DNA of 64,000 nucleotides, taken from NCBI GenBank assembly GCA_020631735.1, contig CM036201.1, forward strand, positions 74,910,353 through 74,974,352, read 5' to 3'. The notes beneath the pieces are model-generated. The model saw nothing but the letters and a program-made list of their open reading frames with translations. It was not told where the DNA came from and made no database searches. The position numbers were made by a program, and so were the translations under genes. Below are positions 33,188 through 45,452 of this stretch, one piece after another (position 1 is the first letter of the stretch; every line of letters begins with the position of its first letter). Origin of the DNA: Saccharum officinarum. Lineage: Eukaryota; Streptophyta; Magnoliopsida; Poales; Poaceae.

Positions 33188-35189
33188 TGGAGTACAAGTT
33201 CCTTCTCCTCGCCTAGCTCGGACTTAGTGCGTCCCCTCAAACTTGCTAGTAATAGTTGTAGAATGCAAGAACAAGACTATCTATATACTCCCTCGGTTCT
33301 AAATTATAACTCGCTGGTTAGTGTTTCATTCTCAATGGCTAAACTTGATCCTATAAACACAGATTGTAATAGACTAGCGGCCTAAAAGCTATGAAATGAT
33401 ATAGAAAAATATAAATAAAGGACCCATCACATATAAAATAAGTATAAAAATATAATAGTATAGAATTTAATCAACGTTACAAGCAACACAAGACTTTCCC
33501 ATGGTTATAAAATAGGAAGGATTACACACATACACATATGATATGTAAGCTAGACATCCATGTCTCAGGACGCCCATGAAAAATTATTGAAGCCCTTTCA
33601 ACCCACATGCTACTCCTTTCCCCGCCATGTTGTATGTCATGCTATCTCAACTATCTTTTGCCATATCTCCCTAGTGTCGAAAACTTGCCAAGAAAAAAAG
33701 TGTGCATCAATTCAACATCGACATAGGGGAACAACCAAATAGAACATATCAATTCCAATAAATATGGTTCGAATTTGACGACTTCATGGTGGCGACCTAG
33801 GAGAGGAATATGTTCAAAAGGGGCGTAAGAGGCGATGTTATAATGCCATCACACATATTAGCTTTTGATATTTAAGTGTAAAAAGTCGGTCCATCAATCC
33901 CTGATCCTATGCATGAGAAGCTGGCAAGCAGAATCAATGGACACTGTTTGACCTTTTTCTTCGTGAGAAACTACACAAGTGGAAACAAGAGTGGTAGAGG
34001 ATTTCCATACAATGGCAATGAATAGATGGATTCAACAGATTGTAAGGTAGCAGTCATTGCATTCTAACTGCAACGCAAAATATTTTTTATTAGCAGTGTT
34101 GGCCCGACATGTAGTTTCTCCATTTTTAGGTGCTAATACCTAAATAGATTACCAATCCTATTTTTGATAGTGGAGGCCAAACCCCCACTCCAATAGGCTA
34201 TCTCCTGGGCCTCCCAAACTTGTTGGCCCCCCAAATTTCCCCTCCCACTAGCCATTTCTATAGGTGGCTACCTATTTTCTTGTTCGGTGGTTTTCCACCT
34301 GCGCCCGCCTGCCACTCCCACGGTTCTCGCTGTCGGACTTCCTCCTTGTCGCCAACGGCTCCTTCATCGCCGGTGGATCTCCCCTCGGTCGGATCCGAAG
34401 GCCCGTCGATGTCTCCTCGTCTCCCCAACGCCTCATCGAAGCCAACGCCACTGCCCGTCCTCTCAACAACCCGGCACAGGTAGACCTCCCCTTAGTCGTC
34501 TCGACGATCGATGCGGGCAGACCTCCCGACGAGCGCCTCTCTCCGCAGGGCGACCTCACTGGTGGTGGCGCTTTCCCAAGCGCGAGGGACCTTCCCGGTG
34601 GTGGCCCTCCCTCGGCGCAACCCCCTTGCGAGATCGCCTTGTTCGTGATGAGGATAGGCGGCGGAGGCGGCCCTCTCTCGGTGCTAGGGCCCTCCCAGTG
34701 ATGGCCCTTCCCGAAGCTAGGGCCTTCCCCGGCGACGGACCTTCCCCAAAGCGACACCCTCGTGAGATGACTGTATTCATCAATGTCGACGAGAACAAGA
34801 CAGAGGATGATATATGAGTCCAACATGTCATTCTCTACCAGAATGAACTTGGGTAGCCTATTTTAGTTATTATTGTTGAACAAAACATAAAAAATAGGTA
34901 TTATCAGAATGGGTGGGCAGGTGGCTACCCCAAATAGGCAAGTAGGGAAGTATTGGATCGCATTGGCTCCAAGTTCTACTCTTTCTTAGTGCTCCAAGTT
35001 CTACTCTTTCTTAGTTCCACACTCACCGCCTTGAGTAGAAAGCATGCAGTGGTAATTAATTGAGGGAAAACATTACTTTTTCAAATTAATGCAGATGTTG
35101 TTCAATTTTTTTCATGAGCATTGTTTACGTGCATGAAATAGAGAATAATAGTTTGATGGCTTCAGTTTTTTTCGACTGATTGAAGACAC
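33188..35189. other. Intergenic DNA, no gene recognised
   Basis: CTCCCTCGGTTCTAAATTATAA at about 33289 is a Stowaway-like end without a clear partner. 34240-34800 contains GC-rich overlapping open frames with repeated GGCCCTCCC-type motifs and no domain. AATAGG and GGTGGCTACC motifs at both sides (34264 and 34920 regions) hint at an unidentified inverted-repeat element. Confidence 0.35.
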
Positions 35190-35427
35190 CTTTCCACCTC
35201 TAGCCGAACTGGTTAGAGGGTCTCAGCGGCACCCTAGTCCTGAATTCGATCCCTCACGGGGGCGAATTTTCAGGCTTGAGGGTAATAAAATCCCCCTTTG
35301 TTTGTCCCACGCTAAAGCACAGGTCTGTGGTTGTCTCGTCTCACGGGGATATATGTGCCGCTGTATATGGGTGGGGCCGATGTTCGAGGGTTTTTTCGCG
35401 AGCTGCGTGAGAAGTTCTTTTTTTTAA
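35190..35427 (+). mobile_element. tRNA-derived SINE (Au-like)
   Basis: A-box-like TAGCCGAACTGG and B-box-like GAATTCGATCC lie about 30 bp apart, followed by GGGGGCGAATTTTCAGGCTT..., AAGCACAGGTCTGTGG, GTTCGAGGG and GTGAGAAGTTC, ending in a T run. The order of these blocks fits the Au SINE family of plants as I know it. Exact ends and target duplication are not resolved. Confidence 0.6.
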
Positions 35428-35559
35428 ATGAAAAATCGGTGGGGATGTCACTCCACCACGGCTCGCGTTTTTTCGGCTGGACCGGGCAAGACCCATCAGA
35501 TGCCGACCCAAGACGGCCTGCCAACGCAGTTCCCCTCGCCCTCTCGCTGCTACGCCGGT

Positions 35560-37050
35560 CCTACCCGTCAGCCTCACCATGCTGCGCCCGTCCGGCCTTA
35601 CATATATTCCGGGCCGTCGCCCTAGCCTTTTGCCGCCGCCGTCGATTGATCTCCAGCTGCCGCCCCGCTTCCGGCTTCCCCGTCAAGAACCTGTCGCAGA
35701 GCTCCTCGTGAAGGTGAGAATCGCAATCGCTTCATGCCAATCCCACTCCCTTTCTCTACCTTGCTAGCCTGCGCAGTAGAACCACGCACATCGATCGATC
35801 CCAGCCGCCGGCGTCGAGGTACCGCCGGCCACGTAAAGTAGCGCATTGCCGCCGGCGATCGTAACCAGCCAAGCCATCTCAGCAGTTCCATCTAGAACCC
35901 GCGGCTCCAAAACATATTTCTTGGCTAGCCAATCCCGATCAAGGCCCGAGCAGCCATGTACCCAGTACCCTCCATAATCCCAGGAGGCCAGGCAGTGCTA
36001 CCTGGCGTTTCTAATGCCTGCCATATGTCATGCTTACATCATACAACTGAGCATATCTTTTATTTAATTATTTTTCCGATTACTGTATGATGACCACATT
36101 GTGCTCGCTGATTGTTCATCCTTATTCATTTATTCTATACTCAACATTCAACAAACATCTCACACAATTGCTGCATAAGAGAGATGGATCAACTAGGTAG
36201 GTCGCCACCCACACACAATTGCTACATCAGTCATTGGCTCGATCTTGTATGTTGGGTAGATATGCTTATATCTAGTAACGGATGAAAATAAATGTAAATG
36301 TTGATTATTGGCTTATACAACTTGTGGACAAAGTGTGGTAATGTTTTAGCAACATGGATCTTGGGCTTAAGAAGTGGTTAAACTTGCATACTTTATGATG
36401 TTATTAACAAATATTCACTGACGATGTTGTACAGTAAAACTTAGTCTGGCACATATGGCTTACGCTAGGTTTGTTTCTTAAACCAGTTGTGAAAAGAGTG
36501 GTCAGAGCAATATTCATTGTATGATGTAAACCTAATTAGTAATGGTCAATTTAGAGCATATCTGTTATAATCCTTGCTTTCACTATCTTTGGAGTTTCTA
36601 TTGTTAAAATCTCAGTAGGCAAGACAGCTGCATTGTCATTTCATTAAGATACCTAAAATCCTCTTGATGTTGTTTTGCTGAATTAATCTAGTTTACCATT
36701 CTTTGTTATTTCCCTTGTATCGATCTGATGTCTCTATAACTGTGTATAGTTAACCCACCTAAGTGTCGTTGAACCTATGTACAGATGGCTGATGGTGGGA
36801 GTACCTTTGAAGCCGATTTTATCAAGATGTCACGCTTGGCTGCACAAGTAGGTTGATCTGTATGAACTCCCTTTTGTACTAAAAGGACAGTTGGATGCTG
36901 CCTTGATTGAACTTCGGGAACTCCACAAACAATTAGCAGAAACTCGAGAGATCAAGGAAGCTTTGAAGGCTCAACTCAAGGCACGTTCCAACCCACCACC
37001 ACCACCACCACCAGGTCAACTACCTGAAAACTCAAGCTCAGAGGATTAGC
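35560..37050 (+). pseudogene. Possible gene relic: GC-rich first exon plus short coding blocks
   Basis: 35560-35711 is GC-rich and ends CTCGTGAAG|GTGAGA, a good splice donor. About 1.07 kb later CTATGTACAG|ATGGCTGATGG gives a good acceptor and a start, reading MADGGSTFEADFIKMSRLAAQ. Another block, LDAALIELRELHKQLAET through an Arg-Ser-Asn and seven-proline stretch to ENSSSED and a TAG at about 37050, follows in a different frame. The 43-bp interval between the two blocks is too short for a normal plant intron, so a frameshift or decay is likely. The second block would form a helix or coiled coil. I do not recognise the family. Confidence 0.35.
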
Positions 37051-38227
37051 AGCAGCCTGTGCTCTTCTTCTTCCCGTGCGTCCTGCTGGGAGAACCTGAC
37101 ATGGATCTTCTAGCTTTGCTACTTCGCTAGCTCCTACCTCAATAATAAGAGGAATTCCATGCGTAATTATGAAAGGTTCAAGAGTCATTTTGTCTTGTTG
37201 GTCGTATCATTATGTCGCATCATTTGCCGTGTGGACATTATTTAGGTGTGCTTGATCGTGATGTCCGTAACAACATCATCAGTTTAATAAATAACCTTGT
37301 TAGTTAAATTTAAGAATCAGGAGCACAGCATTATTACCACTTGAGTTGAGTGCCAGTGCCACTAGGGCTGATGCCTTTCTTGAGTACTCTCTTCTACGTC
37401 GACCCCCAACTTTGTTGAACAACATTGCATATGTAAGTGAGGGCTCAGTTCAGCCACCTGTTTTTCTATCCTCTTAGTTACATCCGCCATACTCTTATAT
37501 TTTTTTTGACGCAAGCCATACTCTCATATTGGCTGAATACACAGTCTTTGATTGTTGGTTTGATGCCATAAAGATTTGTCATATTGTGATATTGGCTGAA
37601 TACACATATAGTGTTTTTGTATGATTGTATCACCTGCGTCACCTCTTATCTAGTCTGCTCAAGAGACCAATTATACAGCCATAGTGTTTGATTGTTGGTT
37701 TGATGCCATATATATTTTTTGTCTGTCATGGAGTAGAAGTTCCTTCTCCCCCTCTAGCCTGGGACGGCGCCCCCGAATTCCCTAGCAGTAGTAAAATTCA
37801 ATAACAAGAGAGTAAAACCAAAGCCCGAATATGCTTTGCTTCCCCAGGTCAGGACAGTGCATTGATGCATCTGCACTGGCTCTGGTCTACTTTACATTTT
37901 CCAGGTTTTAACCCCCACATAGCATGTCGCAGCTGCTACATATAACCAGGACTCTAAACATTGGCTGTTAGGATATGTCAGCCTGAATTTATCCGGCCAC
38001 GGGCAGAGCCGCAGACGCCATGAGAAACTCAACAAACCAACACAAAGAGTTTGGTGCAGAGTAAATGATTCCAACTCAGAAGGTGTTTGATGAATTGGCG
38101 CCTGGACCAATATTCCCTAAAAAAATGGTTAATAATAATAAATAAATGAGTCATGCGGTGTGAATAAGTAAGTTAAAAGTTAAAACGAGCGATAAAATTC
38201 GAGCAAGAGGTGGGTGCTTTTTTAAAA
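37051..38227. other. Intergenic DNA with short internal repeats
   Basis: GATTGTTGGTTTGATGCCATA occurs at about 37551 and 37690, and ATTGGCTGAATACACA occurs twice nearby. 37729-37815 resembles the Helitron right flank at 33188-33275. No gene is seen. Confidence 0.4.
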
Positions 38228-38415
38228 AAAATCTGGATTATCATCTCCATCGCGAAAAAACCCCGGATTATCAACTCCATCGTGAGTGCGTTTATATTGT
38301 TCTGAAAATGTATGTCTGGATGTGGTGTGGGAGCCACTGCTTAAGGAGCGAAACCAAAGTTTGTACGCAGAAAAAAAATGAGACGGAGTGAAACCAAGTT
38401 GGTGTCGAATAACAA
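38228..38415. repeat. Diverged repeat, copy 1
   Basis: Blocks ATCTGGATT...CTCCATCGTGAGTG, CCACTGCTTAAGGAG, GAAACCAAG and TGTCGAATAA match 46720-46858 in the same order and orientation. The two copies lie on either side of the gypsy element but are not its LTRs. Confidence 0.65.
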
Positions 38416-38528
38416 TGTAGAATTTTGTACACAATGAGAAAATTTTTTATATATTATTATTAGTACACACATCACTAAGCATGAAGCATATATTAGTACT
38501 ACCTCTATTTTTGCTACAGTATTTCATA

Positions 38529-38804
38529 CTCCCTCCGCCCCCCTAAAAAAAGTGATGTTTTAGGATTTTTCAGACAGATTAGTAGAGAAGAAAAATATCC
38601 CTAATACTCTTAGAATGTCACACATGATTCCTTTAAAAAAAGAGATGTCGCGTGGTTTACTTCCTAATTAAGACGCACTGCATGCAAGAGATCCGAGGCA
38701 GTCAACAACAATAGCGCATATCAATCGGTAATTTGGCGCCCGATCTGTGGGCATTCTGGGACAAATTTTAAATCACATAACATTTTTTTTTTGACCGGAG
38801 AGAG
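38529..38804. mobile_element. Stowaway MITE
   Basis: 276 bp with ends CTCCCTCCGCCCCCCTAAAA and, at the right, ...TTTTGACCGGAGAGAG, flanked by TA at 38527-38528 and 38805-38806. These are Tc1/mariner-type ends and duplication. The right end is somewhat diverged. Confidence 0.72.
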
Positions 38805-39128
38805 TATATAACATTAAGGACAAGTAAGCTGATTCAGACGAACTAATTTGGTTGCCATAAACATCACATATTTACAAACCGAGAAAGCAGTGTTCAACTT
38901 ATACTTGCCATGGTTGTTGATAGTATACTACAGTAATGATCCCATGACATATACGTACACGTGTGTGGATCACTTTCCATCAATAGTGTTGACACACAAA
39001 ATTGTTCAGAGGGCATAATAGATATTATCATCATGTTTTTATTATCAAGATGGCCAAAGAGCATACTCGGATCATCACATTTGGCGCTGGGACGAAGAAA
39101 ATGACATTTCAGGTGTGAACCAGCCCTA

Positions 39129-39390
39129 AGTCGGCTAAGTCGACTTGACTAACTTGCTCAAATGCATGAACGGACCTCACCATTGCGTTCTTCTCATCGA
39201 GCTAATCGAAAACATATATGGTTCGCCTAATTTGGAGTCCGGATGAATTAATTATGAATTTTGAAAGATTTTCACCCAAAAATTCCTGTGTAAGTCGGCT
39301 TAGCCGAGTCCCCCAGTCGGCTAAGCCGACTTCCGCTGTTTTTAGCCCAGAAACAGCGTCCTGGGCCCGTGGAAGTCGGCTAAGCCGACT
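39129..39390. repeat. Palindromes AGTCGGCTAAGCCGACT in gypsy LTR
   Basis: 17-bp near-perfect palindromes lie at 39129-39145, 39293-39309, 39315-39331 and 39374-39390, the second and third almost back to back. All lie upstream of the TATA region. Confidence 0.88.
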
Positions 39391-39499
39391 TTTGCCTGTT
39401 TCCTGCGGTTTGATCTACAAGTCGGTTTTGGACCTATTTTTGACGTGGGAAACTTGGAGAACGTATCTCGGAGATGTTTTCTACTGGGATAAGACCACC

Positions 39500-39516
39500 C
39501 CCTCTATATATATGAG
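39500..39516 (+). promoter_or_regulatory. Gypsy LTR TATA region
   Basis: CCTCTATATATATGAG; the 3' LTR has CTCTGTATATATGAG near 45970. It is the likely core promoter, about 110 bp after the last palindrome. Confidence 0.55.
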
Positions 39517-39933
39517 AGGATCACGGCCGATTGAGTTTCCAACTATTCAATCACCATACAAACAAATCAATCTACTTTTTACCTCTTTTTCTCTTCTCCT
39601 TCAACCTCCATACTGTTCATCCCTTGATCCACGATCAAGGACGACATCCTAGGCTTGCCGACCAACCTAGGGCAACCCGGCGACGTTCTTACCCTGATAG
39701 AGTTCCTCCCGGACGAGAGCTTCAGCGGTTCCTTTACTAGTTTACCTGAAAACTAGCCAGTTCTTCGTCACGCAAGTACGTTGGTTATCCTTTGGTGGTT
39801 TGTTTGTAAACATCTCCGTTCTTCACCACGAAAGAGTGATATCCTTGCTGCGTTCTTCGGTCCGTAGTGGCTCAGGCGTCCAATGCCCTTTTTGGTGTGT
39901 GATTTGGACAACATCCAACGTCAACACACTTTT

Positions 39934-39951
39934 TGGCGACTCCGCTGGGGA
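39934..39951 (+). other. Primer-binding site
   Basis: TGGCGACTCCGCTGGGGA, 7 bp after the 5' LTR. It begins with TGG (complement of the CCA tail of tRNA), and is the type seen in Tat-like gypsy elements. The exact tRNA is not assigned. Confidence 0.7.
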
Positions 39952-40160
39952 AGAATTTGCTTCGGCTCTACTTTGTAGCCGATTCTTCTTGCCCCAGCCT
40001 TACTTCTCGCTGATTATCTTCTTGAACTCGCCATTACCGTTGCATCTGGACCAAAAAAGCCAATCGCATCTGGTTTTGACCTCTTGTAATTTTGCTTGCA
40101 ATTTTACAACGTATTGCACTTGATATTGGAAAATTCAGCAAGGTGGTCAAGTTCTAAATC

Positions 40161-43100
40161 ATGGAGTACTAAGGTGGTTCATCACAAAATTACTACAATT
40201 ACCCCGAGATACAAATTGCAAATGCATCTTATGATCCTAATGGTTATTTTGCAAGTCATATAAACTCTTATTTTGGTGTTGCTAACTGTAATGATACTAG
40301 ATATGTTGCATCGGCTGATACTTTTAATAATGCTTCTCATCATACACATAATAATTATGGATATTATGGTTAAGACCCGATGCATGTTGTAAATTCTTTG
40401 AGTTTTGATGTTACTAGCAACATACAACATGTGGATCCTTATTTATCGGTTATAAGTTCACAATATGTGGTTCTACCACATGACATGCCGATGAATGAGA
40501 GAATTGGCTATGACAATGCTAATTATTTAGCCAATTGCTCTCAAAATTTAGCACCATATGCCAATGCTTCTATTCATAATTCAGCTTCACATGTTACTCT
40601 CAACTCGAGTCGAATTAATGAAAATTCAGCAAGGTATGTAAGTGCTAATACCTATGATTCGGCTTTACGTGTTACTAGTAACCATAGCCGAATAAAAGGA
40701 ATTTCAGCACCTTATGCAAGGATCAATGCCCATAATTTGGCTTCATATTTTGCTCATGATCAAAACCGAATTAATGAAATTTCAGCAAGGCATTCGAGTA
40801 CTAAAACTCATGATTCAGCTCAACCTATTGCTAATAATTATATCCGAATCAATAGAAATTCAGCAATGGGTGCACATGCAAACAATCATGATTCGGCTTT
40901 ATATGATGCTCTCAAATCAAGCCGAATCGAGAAAGATTTGACCCACACTAGAAATCCATATGGCTTCTCTAAATGGAAGGTGCCCGCATATCATAGACCG
41001 TAGTCATTACACATTGATTACTTGAAAACTCTCGATGGTTGGTGGATACCTGATTTCTATGAATTTAGTGGTGAAGATGATAAGACCGCTGTGGAACACA
41101 TTAATGTATATCTTTCACAACTGAGTTTTGCTGGTAAAGAAGATTATATGAGAGTGTAAAATTTTTCTTTATCTCTTACTGGTATTGTCTTTGCATGGTT
41201 TCCATCTTTGCCCCGGTGCACTGTTGGTTCATGGTCTCAATTAGAGGAGCAATTCTATGAATATTTTGGAAAGACTAATGAGAAGAGGCCGATCACAATT
41301 GAGTCATCGGCTAAAAGAGGATTGCTAGTGGGCATGAAAGAAAGAATTGATTCGAATATAAGTAAAGGTTCAACTACAAAAGCCGAACAACACAATATCC
41401 TTTCTGAATCAATCATATCTCAGAAAACAAGTCTTGCTACAGAAAATATGGAAAACGCCAGAAATCAACTAGACTTGATTTTTCAGGAGCTAAAGGGGTT
41501 GTACATTTATCTAGTGATTACTACATCATTGATGGAGATCAAGCCCCTATAAGCAACAAAGGAGGACTGTCTGTGTGCTTAGAATCGGCTAAGCCGACTT
41601 TGAAGTCGGCTAAGCCGACTCCTGCCTGCTCTAAGTCAGCTAGGCCAACTTCCCAGTCTGCCAGGCCGACTGCCCCTGCCGCCTACTCCGAGTCAGCTAG
41701 GGCGACTGCCCCTGCCGCCTACTTTGAGTCGGCTAGGCCAACTTCCAGTCGGCCAAGCCGACTGCCCCTGCTAGTGCCCAAGTCAGCCTAGCCGACTTCT
41801 AGTTGGCTAAGCCGACTTTTTCGGTTCTAGCAGCTGCTGATGCATTTTCAGATGATTTGACCCCACTTGTTGATTGGTTTTTGGAGAAGAAGAGCAACAT
41901 CATGCAAATCAAGGACATGCACTTCTCCAACATGATCAACAAGGTAGAAAACACAAATATTTTATTCAAATTCTAATTCGGTCATACTATTTCAATTGTT
42001 GTATCTATTAGAGATATCCTTGCTAATAGTGGTAATAGACCGATTGAGAATAGCAATTTATTTGTTGGTGATAAAATAAATTTAGATTCTATCAGTCAAC
42101 ACATTGTGCCATATGGCAAGGCCGATGGTGATACTTCATCAAAGGTAAAGCTTCCCATGAGCAATTCAAAAGGTGTGGCAGAATAGATTGATAACAAATC
42201 TGATCCCTTCGTTTGCCTAGCTTTAAAGCCGACTCCACAAAAGAATCGGCTAAAGAAATCAAAATACACCTTTGACTTTACTTTTTGTGATCATGTCTTT
42301 GATATCTTGCTCAAGAATAATTTTATTAGAATCATTGATCACAATGCTTTGCCATCTATTCAAAACTTAGAAGAGCTTACATATTATAAGTGGCATAACT
42401 CATCTGATCATAATACTTCTAATTGCAATGTGTTTCGTCAAGTGATCCAATCGGCCATCGATAATGGACGATTGAGATTTTCTAAAACTCAACAGATTGA
42501 CTAATTGGATTTAATTGGTCTTGATGGTAAATAGGTTTTGAATCGGCTTGCATTAGCCGATTAACTCAAAGCTCAATGCTCAAATGCCCAAGAGAGAGAT
42601 GAGGAGCCCTCAAGTGAAGACAAGGTTGTTGTCCATGAATTGCAAATTGAAGATACTCAAGAGGACAGCAATGTTATCATAGTTTTAGAAGACACTAGGG
42701 GGCAGGTGAAATCTCTCCAACTAAAGCAAAAGCCGATTGATCACATTGAGCAAGGAGAATCGGCTAAGGATCCTCCTCTGGAGCATATCTACCAAGATAG
42801 GGAGAAGAAGGAGGATGCTCATAAAGCTGATGGAGGTAAAGGCCATGACAAGCTAAAGAATAGAAGGCTGAAGCTTATCTTCAAGGAACTTCTAGCTAAA
42901 TATGAGGAGATAGTAGAAGCAAATGTCACCAATCGGCCAAAGAAAGTCTAATCATGAAAATCACTTCCAAAGCATAAGTTTCAAGAGTGGAATTGACAAG
43001 GAGATAGATCTCACGCAGCAGCAACATATTCTTCTTTTGAGCAGCCAATTCCTATGTCATGTGAACCACATCCCACATATTTTTATCCTTATTCATCTTG

Positions 43101-43663
43101 GGGCTGGTTTGATCAAGAGGCACGTGTTCCATCATATTTTAGGCCACAGTATATAGAATATACAGCTCCTAGACATTCAGAGAGATCATCATCTTGTAAA
43201 GACCGTTTTGATCAAAATCGGTCTGGAGCTCAACCAAAGAAGAAAGTGGTAAAGCAAGTTTACCTTGTGAAGTATGATGACCGAAAGAAGAAAAGTTCAG
43301 ATCTGAATTCAACTATTGAAAAGTCGATTACATTGCTGAAAAATTCGGCTATTGATGGCAAAAAAAGTGTGGAAATCATCTATTAATATTCTAGGTGCCA
43401 ATTTTGAACAAAAGAAGGTGAGAGTGCTCAAAGTCAAGAATGATTTGCCGCTGTCCAAAACAGAAATAAAACTGATATGCTCAATCGGTTTATCAAAGTG
43501 GCAAGAAAAGAAGTTGCAGAAGCTTAGTACAGAGAAGCTGAAAGAAAATGGTTTAGCATGGGTTACTAAAGGAGGTATTCAAGCTCAAAAGAATGATGCT
43601 CAAGCAAGTGGTGCAACAAAGGCAAAGAAGAGAAGAAGATTCAAGAAACAGTTGCCAAGTTAG
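40161..43663 (+). pseudogene. Gypsy gag region, decayed
   Basis: The likely start ATGGAG at 40161 is followed by a TAA stop at codon 4. Longer open blocks follow. 40380-41003 (207 residues) is built of degenerate repeats around NRINEISAR and HDSAL. 40990-41550 has the retrotransposon gag signature (GWWIPDFYEFSGED, LTGIVFAWFPSLP, SWSQLEEQFYEYF), with a stop inside. 41573-41820 is the palindrome array. 42300-42504 has YKWHNSSDHNTSNCNVFR, a His/Cys motif. 42840-42950 has LKLIFKELLAKYEEI. 43230-43660 is Lys-rich with VKQVYLVKYDDRKKKSSDLN and GLSKWQEKKLQKLS. The order matches the gag half of Tat-like elements. Stops and frame changes make it non-functional. Confidence 0.78.
41583..41820. repeat. 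Internal array of AGTCGGCTAAGCCGACT palindromes in gag region
   Basis: Roughly nine intact or decayed copies, separated by a few bases or by a repeated TGCCCCTGCCGCCTACT spacer. Read in the plus frame it gives a Ser-Ala-Lys/Arg-Pro-Thr repeat. The motif is the same as in the LTRs. Confidence 0.85.
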
Positions 43664-43979
43664 AGGTTTGCACCAAATTATCAAAATCATTGGTCATGGT
43701 ATCATTCATACTCTCTGCCTAAGCTTATGTGGAATTCATTCCTTGGTATGCATGGTTATCCCTTAGCTCCTTATTTTGATCCTTGTTATGGATCTTTATG
43801 TTATGGAGGGTTACCAAATTATTTTACTCATCAATGATCAAGAGCCAAAATATTTATTTCCGTTATGCATGCTCTTGTGGATGAATTCATATGGCCGATA
43901 TTTTAATATCGCCCTTAGTATAAAAATATAGCCGATGAGCGCTTGCGATCATCGTGCTATTAGAAACCCCCATGAAATT

Positions 43980-45190
43980 CACTTAGATGACTTTCAAACC
44001 CGGGGGCATGATATATGTATTTTGATTTACTTCATGAATATGACAATATAATTAATCGGCTTGCAAATAAGGTCAAGATGTTGGTATGATCATTATTTCT
44101 CACAATGGTGTCATTTGAGGCATCAAACCGATTAAAATTACATTTGCATCAAAGTTCAAGCCGAATGTGAATTTTTCTTATTCAACTTGGCTATATTGCA
44201 ATTCATGAAGTATGACATGTTGAAACCTATGAAACCTATGGTGATTCTTTACTAGTGGTGCAGCAAGTCGCTGGTATGTTTCAATGTTTAGAAAGATCAC
44301 TAAGAACTTGTCTTGATGCTTGCCTTGATATTATTGCCTATTTTGCCGAATTCTAAATTTGGCATATTCCGAGGCATGAAAATCAGAAGATCAACATGTT
44401 AGTTCAATAAGCATCTGGCTTTGACGTCGGTGGACGTAATTTTCACATCAAAGAAAGGCCAATGTAAGAAAACTTTGTTGTTTTGTGTGCAGGAGCAGCA
44501 GAGTCGGCTGAGCTGACTCCCTGAGTCGGCTGAGCCGACTTCCCCTATCGGCTGAGCTGACTACCTAAGTCGGCTAAACCGACTCACCCTATCAGCTGAG
44601 CCGACTCCTCAAGTCGGCTAAGCTGACTCTCCTCTGGCTCGTCAGGTCATTACCAAATCGGCCTAACTTGATTTCCAGCAATGACACGGCCGATTTGGAT
44701 GATTGGAGGACTCCCATATTGCGGTATTCACATGATCTAAACACCAAATTTGATAAAATGTTTGACGAGTGCAAAGTTTATTTTGCACAATGAGCTATAC
44801 TAAAAATTACTGAAGATCTGTCACTGAGGTGTTTAGGATTTGATCAAGCAAAGATGGTTATGGGAGAAGTCTATGGACTGTGATCAAGCTCATCAAAGAA
44901 GAGAATTGAGGATAATCCAAGGAGGTAGCCTAAAAGTTTTGTTTAAAGCTCTATGGGTATATTTCATATTGAGGAGTGGTGCTAGATGTGGAAAACTATA
45001 CCGCCACTTGAGACAAAGAGCAACAAGTTTGACAAAAGGTCACCAAGTTGAGAAGGTCCTTTTTAGAGTTATCAAAGTGATATTTGACAATTCTTATCTC
45101 CTGGAGACGTTGCAAGGTGATAGTCTCCCAAGAGCAGTTAACAAGAGGTGCTTGAAAAGGTACTTTCTAAGTGTTTGGCAAAAGGCCTAG
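43980..45190 (+). pseudogene. Gypsy pol relics: RNase H and integrase fragments
   Basis: 43990-44470 keeps RNase H text (GMIIISHNGV, then GDSLLVVQQVAG, FQCLERSLRTCLDACLDII, IPRHENQK and GGRNFHIKERPM) interrupted by stops. 44499-44628 is a palindrome array. 44820-44900 keeps the start of the integrase zinc-binding region (FDQAKMVMGEV). 45080-45190 keeps the pol C-terminus (YLLETLQGDSLPRAVN, KRYFLSVWQ). Reverse transcriptase, protease and the integrase catalytic core are missing. Confidence 0.72.
44499..44628. repeat. Second internal palindrome array
   Basis: About six copies of the GTCGGCTNAGCYGACT motif every 20-24 bp, lying between the RNase H and integrase relics. Confidence 0.82.
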
Positions 45191-45435
45191 AGTGCTCTCC
45201 AGACAATGGTCGATGTATACATCGCCCTCAGATGCTAGATAGCCGATGAGTTGGGTATCGTTGCTATTTAGTGTTTTGATTATGCATATATGAGAAGATG
45301 ATGGAAAAGCTGAGGATATTATTCTGGACAAGTTCAGGACAACAAATAGAAAGTATTGATGAATTTTTCTGCACAAGACTGCAGCAATGGAATACTTTTA
45401 GTTTTGAAGATGCTTTTTAGTACGCAAGCTTCACT

Positions 45436-45448
45436 AAAAAGCAGGGGG
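45436..45448 (+). other. Polypurine tract
   Basis: AAAAAGCAGGGGG ends four bases before the TGTTGACA of the 3' LTR. Confidence 0.7.
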
Positions 45449-45452
45449 CATA

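Larger units (their letters stand above)
38987..39926 (+). repeat. 5' LTR of gypsy element
   Basis: 940 bp from TGTTGACACACAAAATTG to CCAACGTCAACA. It contains four AGTCGGCTNAGCCGACT-type palindromes (39129, 39293, 39315, 39374) and a CTATATATATGAG TATA region near 39505. Confidence 0.92.

Noticed and set aside
34220..34831. Several GC-rich frames of 90-184 residues
   Set aside because: They overlap on both strands, with repeated Gly-Pro-Ser-Leu text arising from nucleotide repeats and no recognisable domain.
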